Part shown: positions 6,857 through 14,023 of the stretch, one piece after another
Layout of the letters: each line of letters opens with the position of its first letter
Position numbering within the stretch: position 1 is the first letter of the stretch
Origin: Nesterenkonia sedimenti
GTDB lineage: Bacteria > Actinomycetota > Actinomycetes > Actinomycetales > Micrococcaceae
Length of the DNA: 64,000 nt
Direction: 5' to 3'
NCBI RefSeq assembly: GCF_012641515.1
Contig: NZ_JABAHY010000001.1
Span: forward strand, 62,001-126,000
Notes under the pieces: generated by a model
Seen by the model: only the letters and a program-made list of their open reading frames with translations
Database searches by the model: none
What the model was told of the DNA's origin: nothing
Translations under genes and position numbers: made by a program

Positions 6857-7411
6857 ATGTCACAGGAAACTCAGAGCAGTCACAATCGTTGGGTATTGGT
6901 CGTCCTTGTACTGATAGTTGCGGCTATTGAGCTCGCGGCCACTATCGGCAGCTTCGGTGCCGAACCCATGGAATTGGTGCCAGGCTGGGCGCCGACCCGG
7001 CCCACGGATTCCTGGGCAATTACGTTGACCCTGGCTGGGGCAGCCGGACTGATAACGGTTGGGCGATGGCCCCTTGTCGGATTGGCCACCACTGCTGGAG
7101 CCTATGCGGCGTTTATCCTGCGAGACTACGAGTTCGGCATGACCCTGCCCGCCATGGTTGCGGTATTCATCGTCGTTCAACGTGGAAAACACCGGCTCAT
7201 GGCACTGTTTGCGGCCCTGGTATGCCTGGGCGCGACACTGGCATGGATCGTCCAACGCACGACGACGATTGATGAGGGCGGCGTCGTTATCCTTGCCTGG
7301 GTGGCATTTGGCACCGTTTCTGCAGTGTTCTTCCTGCTTCCGGTCCTCTTAGGCGAGTTGCTCAGGCTGCGGCGAGTGGTGAAGCAGGACTCATTCGCCT
7401 TGGAAGCTTAA
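6857..7411 (+). CDS. Multi-pass membrane protein resembling a sensor-kinase input domain
   Basis: A 184-residue protein with about five membrane helices (residues 12-32, 50-68, 72-86, 95-122 and 140-165) ending in LLRLRRVVKQDSFALEA. The order of helices resembles the N-terminal membrane input region of actinobacterial NarL-type histidine kinases, but the gene stops where the phosphoacceptor helix should begin. AAGGGG is the likely ribosome site. The gene is divergent from a TetR gene and likely controlled by it. The family is not firmly recognised. Confidence 0.6.
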   Translation: MSQETQSSHNRWVLVVLVLIVAAIELAATIGSFGAEPMELVPGWAPTRPTDSWAITLTLAGAAGLITVGRWPLVGLATTAGAYAAFILRDYEFGMTLPAMVAVFIVVQRGKHRLMALFAALVCLGATLAWIVQRTTTIDEGGVVILAWVAFGTVSAVFFLLPVLLGELLRLRRVVKQDSFALEA

Positions 7412-7612
7412 ACCTTTTTCCTCGAGTGCCGGCTCGAGGATGCGGATGGCCTTTGGTCCGACCCCGTGGATAGCCAGGAGTTCTTTGCGGGTGTGCTTGG
7501 CTACCTCGGCCAGGCTGCTGATACCGGTGTAGTGAAGTTCTCGCACTGCGGTCTTGCCCATCTCATTGGGGAGATCGCCAATGGGGCGAATATCAGGGGT
7601 ATCGGCCATCAT
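7391..7612 (-). CDS. Small helix-hairpin-helix protein
   Basis: A 73-residue protein with the helix-hairpin-helix pattern LPNEMGKTAVRELHYTGISSLAEVAKHTRKELLAIHGVGPKAIRIL (residues about 14-58), similar to the alpha-CTD/DUF4332-like DNA-binding fold. It probably binds DNA or RNA non-specifically. The start is one of two adjacent ATG codons at 7612/7609. It is the distal gene of a long minus-strand run (11544 to 7391), 13 bp after the VOC gene. It converges on the membrane protein at 6857 with 21 bp of overlapping coding ends. Confidence 0.7.
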   Translation of the reverse strand: MMADTPDIRPIGDLPNEMGKTAVRELHYTGISSLAEVAKHTRKELLAIHGVGPKAIRILEPALEEKGLSFQGE

Positions 7613-7625
7613 CCTCTCCTCCTCA

Positions 7626-8030
7626 TCATGAACCTGATGTCGCGATGATCTGCCAGGCGTGACCATCGGGATCGGTTGCCACTCCGGTGAACCCCCAGTC
7701 TTGCTGTTCCGGAGCCGCTGCAATGCTGCCACCGCCATGTTTCATGCGCTCCACGGTGGCAGTGACCTCTACAGCGGTGCTGACCTCCAGGCTCAGCAGC
7801 ACTTCGCTCACATCCGGGGGAGCAACCTGACGATCGCCAGTAACCCAGTCGAAGCCGCCGGAAGGCACGAGCATCAACAGCATATGCTCATCCAGCTGGA
7901 ACTGAAGAGGCTCCGGCACTCCGTCCTCTGCGGGGTCGCCCACTGGCTTCAGCCCCAGGGCAGACTGATAGAACTCATAAGACCGCTGGCGGTCCTCGAT
8001 GGGCAGGGCAATGGTGAAGTTTCGACTCAT
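7626..8030 (-). CDS. VOC-family protein
   Basis: A 134-residue VOC protein: MSRNFTIALPIEDRQRSYEFYQSALGLKPVGD at the start and DWGFTGVATDPDGHAWQIIA at the end. The glyoxalase-like beta-alpha-beta-beta-beta units are both present. Its ATG overlaps the stop of the DHFR-like gene upstream (ATGA type), so it is translationally coupled in the ArsR-AHSA1-DHFR operon. The substrate is unknown. Confidence 0.82.
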   Translation of the reverse strand: MSRNFTIALPIEDRQRSYEFYQSALGLKPVGDPAEDGVPEPLQFQLDEHMLLMLVPSGGFDWVTGDRQVAPPDVSEVLLSLEVSTAVEVTATVERMKHGGGSIAAAPEQQDWGFTGVATDPDGHAWQIIATSGS

Positions 8031-8593
8031 GACTGGTTGTCTCGATTCCGGGTGTAGTGCAGGACAAGAACATCATTGGGGAAGGTCTCAGTGCGGCTGA
8101 GAGTGAAATCCGCCGGAGGCCCTTGGTCGGGGAATAGCAGCTCGCCCGTTCCCAGCACCTCAGGGAAGAGCAACAGCTGGTACTCATCGATCATGTCCGC
8201 CTCAGCCAGCTGCTGAACCAGGCTACGGCTGCCGATGACCATGAGATCCCCGCCGGAGCGTTCCCGGCGCAAGCTCTCAAGCGGATCCTCGCCTAGATGG
8301 CGAGAGTTCTGCCATGACCCCACATCCTCGCGGTGGGAGACCACCAGCTTGGGCAGAGAATTCATCTGCTCGAAAAGGTGCTCTTCCTGAGCAGCTGGAG
8401 TTGGCCAATAGGACCCAAGGGCCTCGAAAGTCCGCCGCCCCATGACCAGGCCGCGTAAGTTCGCGTACCGTTCGGCCTGCCCCTCTTCGAGCTGTGGGCT
8501 GAACCCGCGGTGGACCCAACCCATCTCCGCCCCCGGTGGGCCTTCAAAACGGCCGTCCAGGGACAGGAATTCACTGACGATCAGCTTGCCCAT
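8027..8593 (-). CDS. Dihydrofolate-reductase-like (RibD C-terminal) protein A
   Basis: A 188-residue protein of the RibD C-terminal/DHFR fold. It opens MGKLIVSEFLSLDGRFEGP, has the NADPH-loop marker LVMGRRTFEALGSYWP (about 50-65) and the VIGSRSLVQQL and DEYQLLLFPEVLGTGELLF segments. The fold reduces pteridine or pyrimidine rings with NADPH; stand-alone actinobacterial members have no proven substrate. Thirteen bp overlap the next gene upstream and four bp the VOC gene downstream. It is one of five paralogues in the window. Confidence 0.85.
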   Translation of the reverse strand: MGKLIVSEFLSLDGRFEGPPGAEMGWVHRGFSPQLEEGQAERYANLRGLVMGRRTFEALGSYWPTPAAQEEHLFEQMNSLPKLVVSHREDVGSWQNSRHLGEDPLESLRRERSGGDLMVIGSRSLVQQLAEADMIDEYQLLLFPEVLGTGELLFPDQGPPADFTLSRTETFPNDVLVLHYTRNRDNQS

Positions 8594-9195
8594 GAGTCCT
8601 CCCTGATCCGATAGGTGAGGTGGGTGGCGTGACCGGTGACGACGACGTCGTCCTGCCTCAGGAGGATCCGCTCATCGATCAGGTCAAAGAGCTGGGTGCC
8701 GCCGCCCATCAGCACAGGGGAGAGGTGGATCCGCAGTTGATCGACTAAACCGGCGACCAGGGCCTGATCGATGACCGCGGCCCCGCCCATGATCATGACG
8801 TCCTTGTCTCCTGCAGCTTTCTGCGCAGCCGTCACCGCTGGCTCCAGGCCGTCGGTGATGAAGGTAAATGCATGCCGCGGATCCTCTGGGGCAGCATGAG
8901 TCACCACAAACACTGGGGGCAACTCCGGAGGGCCCTGGTCGTAGCCGTAGCTGACTTCAGCATTCCAACCATTGGGGCCGTCCACGAAGTCAAAGGTGTT
9001 CCGGCCCATGATGACTGCCCCAGTGCCTGAGGAAGCCTCATCAAGGAACTGCCTGTCGCGTGGTGAGTCCTTCGCATTGAAGACCCATCCTTGAATCGCC
9101 TCTCCACCCTGGCCCAGCCCACTGTCTTCACCCGGCTCGGGGCCAGTGACATAGCCATCCAGCGACATTGAGATATCGGCGACGACGGTGCTCAT
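8581..9195 (-). CDS. Dihydrofolate-reductase-like (RibD C-terminal) protein B
   Basis: A 204-residue DHFR-like protein: VVADISMSLDGYVTGPEPGEDSG, then VIMGRNTFDFVDGPNGW, then DVMIMGGAAVIDQALVAGLVDQLRIHLSPVLMGGGTQLF. The glycine-rich IMGG loop and the LMGGGT strand are the usual NADPH-binding parts. It overlaps both neighbours by a few bases inside the minus-strand operon. The substrate is unknown; the number of paralogues suggests distinct small-molecule specificities. Confidence 0.88.
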   Translation of the reverse strand: MSTVVADISMSLDGYVTGPEPGEDSGLGQGGEAIQGWVFNAKDSPRDRQFLDEASSGTGAVIMGRNTFDFVDGPNGWNAEVSYGYDQGPPELPPVFVVTHAAPEDPRHAFTFITDGLEPAVTAAQKAAGDKDVMIMGGAAVIDQALVAGLVDQLRIHLSPVLMGGGTQLFDLIDERILLRQDDVVVTGHATHLTYRIREDSWAS

Positions 9196-9776
9196 CGGCC
9201 CGCCCCCTTCACGTCATAGATCATCTTCTGCACTCCGTTGCTGTAGGTTTCCTGCTCCACCAGTTCAAGCCGGGTCGCATCCAAGTCGGCGGTGCTGAAC
9301 AGCCGCTTCCCACCTCCCAGCAGTAGTGGGAAGACCAGCAGGTGATATCGGTCCACGAGGCCCGCTTCAGCAAGCGACTGTGCAAGAGTTCCACTGCCGT
9401 GTACCAGCAGGGGTCCGCCCTCGGTGTCCTTCACCTGTGAGACCTCATCCAGGGTGCGCAGGATGGTGATCTCGCCCCAGTTGGTCACCAGCTCCTGCTC
9501 CTGCAGGGTGGATGAGACAACATACTTCGGCAGTGTGTTGTACCGGGCGAATTCCTCAGTCATCTTCGGCCAGATGGGAGCAAAGGTCTCATAACTGACC
9601 CGCCCCAGCAGCAGCGCTCCTGCCTCGGCCTGCTCCCGCTCCTTGATCTCATACATGGCCGGATCCGGATCAACGAGTTTGAAGCTCCATCCGGCATTGC
9701 GGTAATTGCCCTCCCCGCCCGGGGCCTCCATGACGCCGTCGAGGGATACGAATGTGGTGATAATCAGCGGACGCAT
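9192..9776 (-). CDS. Dihydrofolate-reductase-like (RibD C-terminal) protein C
   Basis: A 194-residue DHFR-like protein: MRPLIITTFVSLDGVMEAPGG, LLLGRVSYETFAPIWPKMTEEFA, VHGSGTLAQSLAEAGLVDRYHLLVFPLLLGGGKRLF. It is close to the YyaP/YwjB type. The ATG overlaps the last base of the truncated AHSA1 gene upstream, so it is translationally coupled. It is the first of three consecutive paralogues in this operon. Confidence 0.88.
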   Translation of the reverse strand: MRPLIITTFVSLDGVMEAPGGEGNYRNAGWSFKLVDPDPAMYEIKEREQAEAGALLLGRVSYETFAPIWPKMTEEFARYNTLPKYVVSSTLQEQELVTNWGEITILRTLDEVSQVKDTEGGPLLVHGSGTLAQSLAEAGLVDRYHLLVFPLLLGGGKRLFSTADLDATRLELVEQETYSNGVQKMIYDVKGAGR

Positions 9777-10108
9777 CAGGCACCCACCGGAACCTCGCGC
9801 TCAAGACGCGCGTAGCAGTCTTCCAAGCCACTGATCACCTCGAAGGACTGCCCGACTTCTACAGACAAGAACTCCCAGTAGTTGTATGAACGATTCCCGG
9901 AAGGGCCGGTCATGTAGTAGAACGACTTACCACCCGGGTAGAGATCATGGCGGATAAAAGTGGCGGGATACTCCGGTGGCCCCCAGAATTTCTCCAGCTG
10001 TCGCGGGTCCACATAGGCGTCCCAGAGTCGGCGGACTGAGACGGGGAAATCCGCCATAATCGTCAGGCTGAGATTCTCGGGATCTTTGGTGACATCGGTG
10101 ATAGGCAT
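9776..10108 (-). pseudogene. Internally deleted duplicate of the AHSA1 gene
   Basis: A 110-residue frame whose first about 90 residues are a close copy of the N-terminus of the neighbouring 327-residue AHSA1 protein, and whose last about 18 residues (SGLEDCYARLEREVPVGA) copy its C-terminus (SGMEDSYARLEAEVLVAA). About 217 residues between them are missing in frame. The result lacks half of the first START-like domain and nearly all of the second, so ligand binding is unlikely. The reading frame is intact, and translational coupling to the DHFR gene at 9776 is preserved, which may explain retention. Confidence 0.7.
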
Positions 10109-10112
10109 GGCG
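10035..10112. repeat. 78-bp direct repeat, copy 1
   Basis: The start of the truncated AHSA1 gene and the bases just before it match 11086-11163 at 77 of 78 positions. The neighbouring coding bases are far less alike, which points to recent duplication or gene conversion. Confidence 0.8.
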
Positions 10113-10175
10113 GATCCTTTCGGATGAGCAGGAATTGGTCAGACTTTGAGAAAGCAGCGAACATCAGAATCCGTA

Positions 10176-11159
10176 TCAGGCAGCCACCAGCACTTCCGCC
10201 TCGAGCCGGGCATAGCTGTCCTCCATGCCACTGGCCATTCCGGTGTCCAAAACCATGTCGCGAATCTCGGCATTGGCGTAGGTGATGATCAGAGTCAGCA
10301 GTGTGCCACCCTCCACAGGAGTCAGGGTGGTCTCATTCAGAGATGCGGGCCCCTCCATACCCTCCATCGCCTCTCTGGTCACTTCCCGGTGCGGAGGCTC
10401 GGACTCTTTCAGCTCCCCGGTGAACGCGAAGGCCTGGCCCTCTACGCCGGGGCCCGGTGACCAGGCATAGCGGTAGGTGTCACCCACCGCCTGGGCCACA
10501 GTTGCCTCAGTCATGACCCAGCCATCGGGGCCCAGCAGCCAACGTTTGAGCAGTTCGGGGTTGTGCTGAGCCTCCCAGACCTGCTCCACCGTGCCGCGGA
10601 TGATCCGACTGCACCGAATCTTGGTATCGCTGAGGATCTGAACATCCACTGCCTGGCCGGCGGCGAAGGACTGCAGATCGGTGAGGACATCATCGGCCTG
10701 GCCCAGGGCGGCTTTGAGGCCTTCCTCCTGGCCCATCCCGAGGACAGTTTCCATATCCTCGACGGAGTCGAACTGTTCGAACATGATCAGCCGGGCGCCC
10801 TGCGCGGTTTCCTCGAAGGAGAAGACTATTCGATTGCTCGGCAAGTTCTCATTGGGTCGACCATCGGCATCAGCGAACCCATTGCGGACCTCGAAGCTGC
10901 GCCCTTCCTCCACGGCCAGATATTCCCAATACCCGCCGGCATGCTCCCCATTGGGGCCGGTCATGTAGTACTCCGATCGCCCGCCCGGGTAGAGGTCATG
11001 GCGAGTGAAAGTGGCCGGATAGGTGGGCGGCCCCCAGAACTTCTCCAGCTGCCTGGGGTCGGCATACGCATCCCAGAGGCGGCGAACTGAGACGGGGAAA
11101 TCCGCCACAATCGTCAGGCTGAGATTCTCGGGATCTTTGGTGACATCGGTGATAGGCAT
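10176..11159 (-). CDS. Tandem AHSA1/SRPBCC-domain protein
   Basis: A 327-residue protein with two SRPBCC (AHSA1) domains in tandem. Domain 1 is about residues 10-170 (SVRRLWDAYADPRQLEKFWGPPTYPATF, FEETAQGARLIMFEQFDS, MGQEEGLKAAL). Domain 2 is about 175-327 (IIRGTVEQVWEAQHNPELLKRWLLGPDGW, TTLTPVEGGTLLTLIITY). AHSA1 genes next to ArsR regulators are a common actinobacterial pair with undefined ligands. The gene is 28 bp downstream of the ArsR gene. Its 5' end is 77/78 bases identical to the 5' end of the truncated copy. Confidence 0.88.
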   Translation of the reverse strand: MPITDVTKDPENLSLTIVADFPVSVRRLWDAYADPRQLEKFWGPPTYPATFTRHDLYPGGRSEYYMTGPNGEHAGGYWEYLAVEEGRSFEVRNGFADADGRPNENLPSNRIVFSFEETAQGARLIMFEQFDSVEDMETVLGMGQEEGLKAALGQADDVLTDLQSFAAGQAVDVQILSDTKIRCSRIIRGTVEQVWEAQHNPELLKRWLLGPDGWVMTEATVAQAVGDTYRYAWSPGPGVEGQAFAFTGELKESEPPHREVTREAMEGMEGPASLNETTLTPVEGGTLLTLIITYANAEIRDMVLDTGMASGMEDSYARLEAEVLVAA

Positions 11160-11163
11160 GGCG
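11086..11163. repeat. 78-bp direct repeat, copy 2
   Basis: This is the 5' end of the full AHSA1 gene; it differs from copy 1 (10035-10112) at one base. Confidence 0.8.
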
Positions 11164-11187
11164 AGATCCTTAAGTGGTCATTGCTGA

Positions 11188-11544
11188 TTATTCGTCGGCA
11201 AGTAGCGCATCGAGACGGTCGATCCGTCCCTGCCATATGCGTTCATAGGCGTTGAGGAGGTGCTGGGCCTTCTGAACAGCCTCGGGGTTCCCCCGGATGC
11301 GGCGCTCACGACCGCTGCGGTGCTTCGACACGAGCCCAGCTCCTTCCAGGACAGTGATGTGTTTCTGGACGGCCGCGAAGGACATCTCATAGTGGTCGGC
11401 CAGATGGGAGATCGTTGCCTCTTCGGTCAGAGTCCGGCGGACGATATCCCGACGAGTGGCATCGGCCAACGCGCGGAAGATCCGGTCCACCTCGTCATCG
11501 GAGAGGTCAACGGTCTGTGAGTGAGAATCTTGATATACAACCAT
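11188..11544 (-). CDS. ArsR-family repressor
   Basis: A 118-residue winged-helix regulator of the ArsR/SmtB family: VDRIFRALADATRRDIVRRTLTEEATISHLADHYEMSFAAVQKHITVLEGAGLVSKHRSGRERRI. It has no metal-binding cysteine motif, as usual for the SdpR-like subgroup paired with AHSA1 proteins. It is the first gene of the minus-strand operon 11544-7391. A palindrome spans its start codon, so it probably represses itself. Confidence 0.88.
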   Translation of the reverse strand: MVVYQDSHSQTVDLSDDEVDRIFRALADATRRDIVRRTLTEEATISHLADHYEMSFAAVQKHITVLEGAGLVSKHRSGRERRIRGNPEAVQKAQHLLNAYERIWQGRIDRLDALLADE

Positions 11545-11550
11545 TTGGTT
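11539..11550. promoter_or_regulatory. ArsR-type palindrome across the start codon
   Basis: AACCA-TT-TGGTT covers the ATG of the ArsR gene (11544-11542). Little room is left for a leader, so binding here would block both the start site and the promoter. Confidence 0.5.
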
Positions 11551-11591
11551 TCACGTTAGATGACGACGACGCCACGGTCAAGGGGTCTGGA

Positions 11592-11597
11592 TAAACT
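11592..11597 (+). promoter_or_regulatory. -10 element of a leaderless promoter
   Basis: TAAACT lies 7 nt before ATG 11605, with no Shine-Dalgarno sequence close by. It supports 11605 over 11560 as the start of the large membrane protein. Confidence 0.55.
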
Positions 11598-11604
11598 GGC
11601 TGCG

Positions 11605-13566
11605 ATGAGCATCCGGCAGCTGCGCATTCATGGGGTAGGTGGCTTTCCCGGGCCAGAGCTGTTGGGGCTGGCGGATTCCACAGAGGCCGTCGTCGTCGAG
11701 CGCGGATCGGGTCAGGGTCGAGACAGATCCACACTGATCGCCCGCCGGGATCAGCGGCATATCACCGGCTATGGCTGGGGTCACCTGACCTCCGGTTCGC
11801 CCTTGCAGCCGCTATGGGTTCTGCTGCTTCCCTTCAGCCTGATCAATACTGCTGGCTGGGCTCATCACCCCACTTCAGAGACCTCAGCCCGGCTGCGTGC
11901 CATCCGCGGACTGGTCCACCTCAGTGCTGGGCTGCTCACCAGCAGTTACTTAGTCTGGGTGGCCATTATCTTCGTCGACTACCTCGGCTACCAGGCAACG
12001 GCTCAGCTGACTGGAAACAATCCAGGCAGCCCAGTGGTGATACTCGGCACCACTGGGGGAATCCTGCTGACCACCGCAGTGATGGCAGCCCTGATCCTGG
12101 TGGCCGGAAACACCCGACGACGCTATGAGGCAAAAGGCCACCGAAGGAACAACGGCAGCTATCAGGCTTGGGGGCTGCGAGAGGACTTCAGCGCACCAAG
12201 CTTCTTCGACCACGACCGCAGTATGCTCATCCGCCTACGCTGGCACAGTCTCATCCTGGTCGGCACTTTGGCCGCAGTCCTGGTCTCGGTCCTGTTCAAC
12301 TGGGGTGAGGCGACCCTCGGGCTGGGGCAGATCTTCATCCTGCTGGGATTGATGCAATTCCTGGTGATCCTGCTGCTGGGCTGTGTCAGTTGGAGAACCA
12401 GGGGACAGGGGCCCGGGATTCCGCGTCCGCCGGCGATGCCGGCAGCCGCTGTGACCCTGGCAGTAGCACTGACCAACGGGGTCTTCTCCGGCTTCGCTCT
12501 GCTGACCGCCCAGGTGGCAGGCATCGAATGGGAACACTGGGGGCAGGAGCTGGCCCTGATCGAGTCCTTTGTCATCACCACAGGGGTCTGGGCGGTGCTG
12601 CTGACCGGTTGGTTGCTCTTCTGGTGCTCCCGGGGTCGGGCACAGGAGCTTCCCGAGCGCACAACAGCCGAAGAGCAAACTCCCGATGGCGTGAGTCCCC
12701 GGTTCCGACGCCGCATCGCCATCCGACGGGGCCTGGCCCAGGGGGCGCACCGGGCGTCGGTGCTGCTGGTGCTCTTTGCAGCAACCTTCCTCATTTCCGG
12801 GATTGCCGCCGGCGCCCTGCGTTTCGAACCAGTCAGTGCCACTGACTGGCTGCAGGCCCCGCAGCAGGGGGTCCTGGTGGGTATCGCCATGGTGGTGCTG
12901 CCAGGTTTGGCGGTGGCGAGTATGGCCCTGATCTATCTCTCCACCACGCGGAGAACCTTGCGCCGGACTGTCGCCATTATCTGGGACGTGCTGACCTTCT
13001 GGCCCCGCCGCTTCCACCCCTTCGCGGTCCGGCCCTACTCCGAACGAGTCGTCCCGGAGTTTCAGGAGCATATCCGTAAGGCTGTTCAGGAGGCAGGCGG
13101 CGTCGTCGTCTCTGCCCACAGTCAGGGATCGGTTATCGCCTTCGCCTCATTGGCTCCGCTGCCAGAAGAAGTAGTCCAGAGGGTGGCTTTGGTGACCTAT
13201 GGGTCCCCGGTGAGCACCCTGTACGGTCAGATTTTTCCGGCCTACTGCGGAAGTGGGGCGGTCCGTGACCTGCATCAGCATCTGGGAACCGGCCCCGGGT
13301 GGAAGAACCTCTACCGGCTTACTGACGCCATCGGCGGTCCGGTTATCCAACAGATGGACCCCACAATGGATCAGGAGCTGCCTGATCCTGCCGAGGAAAC
13401 AGTCTCAGGTGGTGGCAGCCAGGCCGAGGTCCGCACGGAATTGGAAGCACCGCGTCAGCCATGGTCGGAGATTGCCGGGCACGGTGATTATCGACGAGAA
13501 GAGGCCTATCACCAGGCCGTGGAGGAGTTCGCCGACAAACTGCTGAATCCCGGGACAGAAAATTAA
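11605..13566 (+). CDS. Large membrane protein with cytosolic lipase-like serine motif
   Basis: A 653-residue protein with about nine membrane helices (residues about 75-430) and soluble ends. The N-terminus has IRQLRIHGVGGFPG, a strand-oxyanion-type HGVGG motif. The C-terminal domain has VVVSAHSQGSVIAFASLAPL (about 495-515), a nucleophile elbow S-x-S-x-G-like A-H-S-Q-G-S of alpha/beta hydrolases, then VALVTYGSPVSTLYGQIFP. The two soluble parts probably form one hydrolase domain split by the membrane block. I do not know a characterised member; lipid or ester hydrolysis at the membrane is an inference. Confidence 0.65.
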   Translation: MSIRQLRIHGVGGFPGPELLGLADSTEAVVVERGSGQGRDRSTLIARRDQRHITGYGWGHLTSGSPLQPLWVLLLPFSLINTAGWAHHPTSETSARLRAIRGLVHLSAGLLTSSYLVWVAIIFVDYLGYQATAQLTGNNPGSPVVILGTTGGILLTTAVMAALILVAGNTRRRYEAKGHRRNNGSYQAWGLREDFSAPSFFDHDRSMLIRLRWHSLILVGTLAAVLVSVLFNWGEATLGLGQIFILLGLMQFLVILLLGCVSWRTRGQGPGIPRPPAMPAAAVTLAVALTNGVFSGFALLTAQVAGIEWEHWGQELALIESFVITTGVWAVLLTGWLLFWCSRGRAQELPERTTAEEQTPDGVSPRFRRRIAIRRGLAQGAHRASVLLVLFAATFLISGIAAGALRFEPVSATDWLQAPQQGVLVGIAMVVLPGLAVASMALIYLSTTRRTLRRTVAIIWDVLTFWPRRFHPFAVRPYSERVVPEFQEHIRKAVQEAGGVVVSAHSQGSVIAFASLAPLPEEVVQRVALVTYGSPVSTLYGQIFPAYCGSGAVRDLHQHLGTGPGWKNLYRLTDAIGGPVIQQMDPTMDQELPDPAEETVSGGGSQAEVRTELEAPRQPWSEIAGHGDYRREEAYHQAVEEFADKLLNPGTEN

Positions 13567-13578
13567 TTCTCCCCAGAC

Positions 13579-13605
13579 TGTCGATCTGGATGCAGCTGGT
13601 GCGTC
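13579..13605 (+). promoter_or_regulatory. ECF42-type promoter TGTCGA-N17-CGTC
   Basis: TGTCGA (13579-13584), 17 nt, CGTC (13602-13605), identical in both boxes and in spacing to the promoter at 3465-3439. It lies 71 nt before the DGPF-like gene at 13676. Confidence 0.75.
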
Positions 13606-13675
13606 ATGATGGTGTCGGGCGAGCCCGCTCGACATTCACTGGCCCCGAGAAATGGGGATGAGTTGAGGAGAAATC

Positions 13676-14023
13676 ATGAAATATGCACTGTTGCTGATGG
13701 GCCGTCTTGATGACCCAAACTGCGGTGAGGAGGGCGGCGCCGACCCCGAAGAGTTCTTCGCCTTCGACAAGGAGATCACCGAGGCCGGGGTGGTGGTCAC
13801 CTCCTTCGCACTCGAAGACCCCGAACACGCGGTCAAAGTCGAAACTGACGCAGCAGGGGAACTGGTCACCTCATCAGGACCCTTCGCTGAGGTTCAGGAA
13901 TTCGTGGGTGGAAGCTACATCATCGACGTTCCCGATATCGACGCCGCCATCACCTGGGCGAAGAAGAGTCCCGGCGCGAAGCCCGGCGGGCATGTTGAGG
14001 TCCGCCCGGTAGCACCCTACTGA
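13676..14023 (+). CDS. DGPF/YCII-related protein
   Basis: A 115-residue YCII-related protein: MKYALLLMGRLDD at the start, TSSGPFAEVQEFVGGSYIIDVPDIDAAITWAKKSP in the centre (SGPF in place of DGPF) and a closing VEVRPVAPY strand. It is the second DGPF-type gene in the window and also has an ECF42-type promoter. Its TGA overlaps the ATG of the downstream sigma-methyltransferase gene, the place where an intact ECF42 sigma gene would normally be. GAGGAG is the ribosome site. Confidence 0.88.
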   Translation: MKYALLLMGRLDDPNCGEEGGADPEEFFAFDKEITEAGVVVTSFALEDPEHAVKVETDAAGELVTSSGPFAEVQEFVGGSYIIDVPDIDAAITWAKKSPGAKPGGHVEVRPVAPY

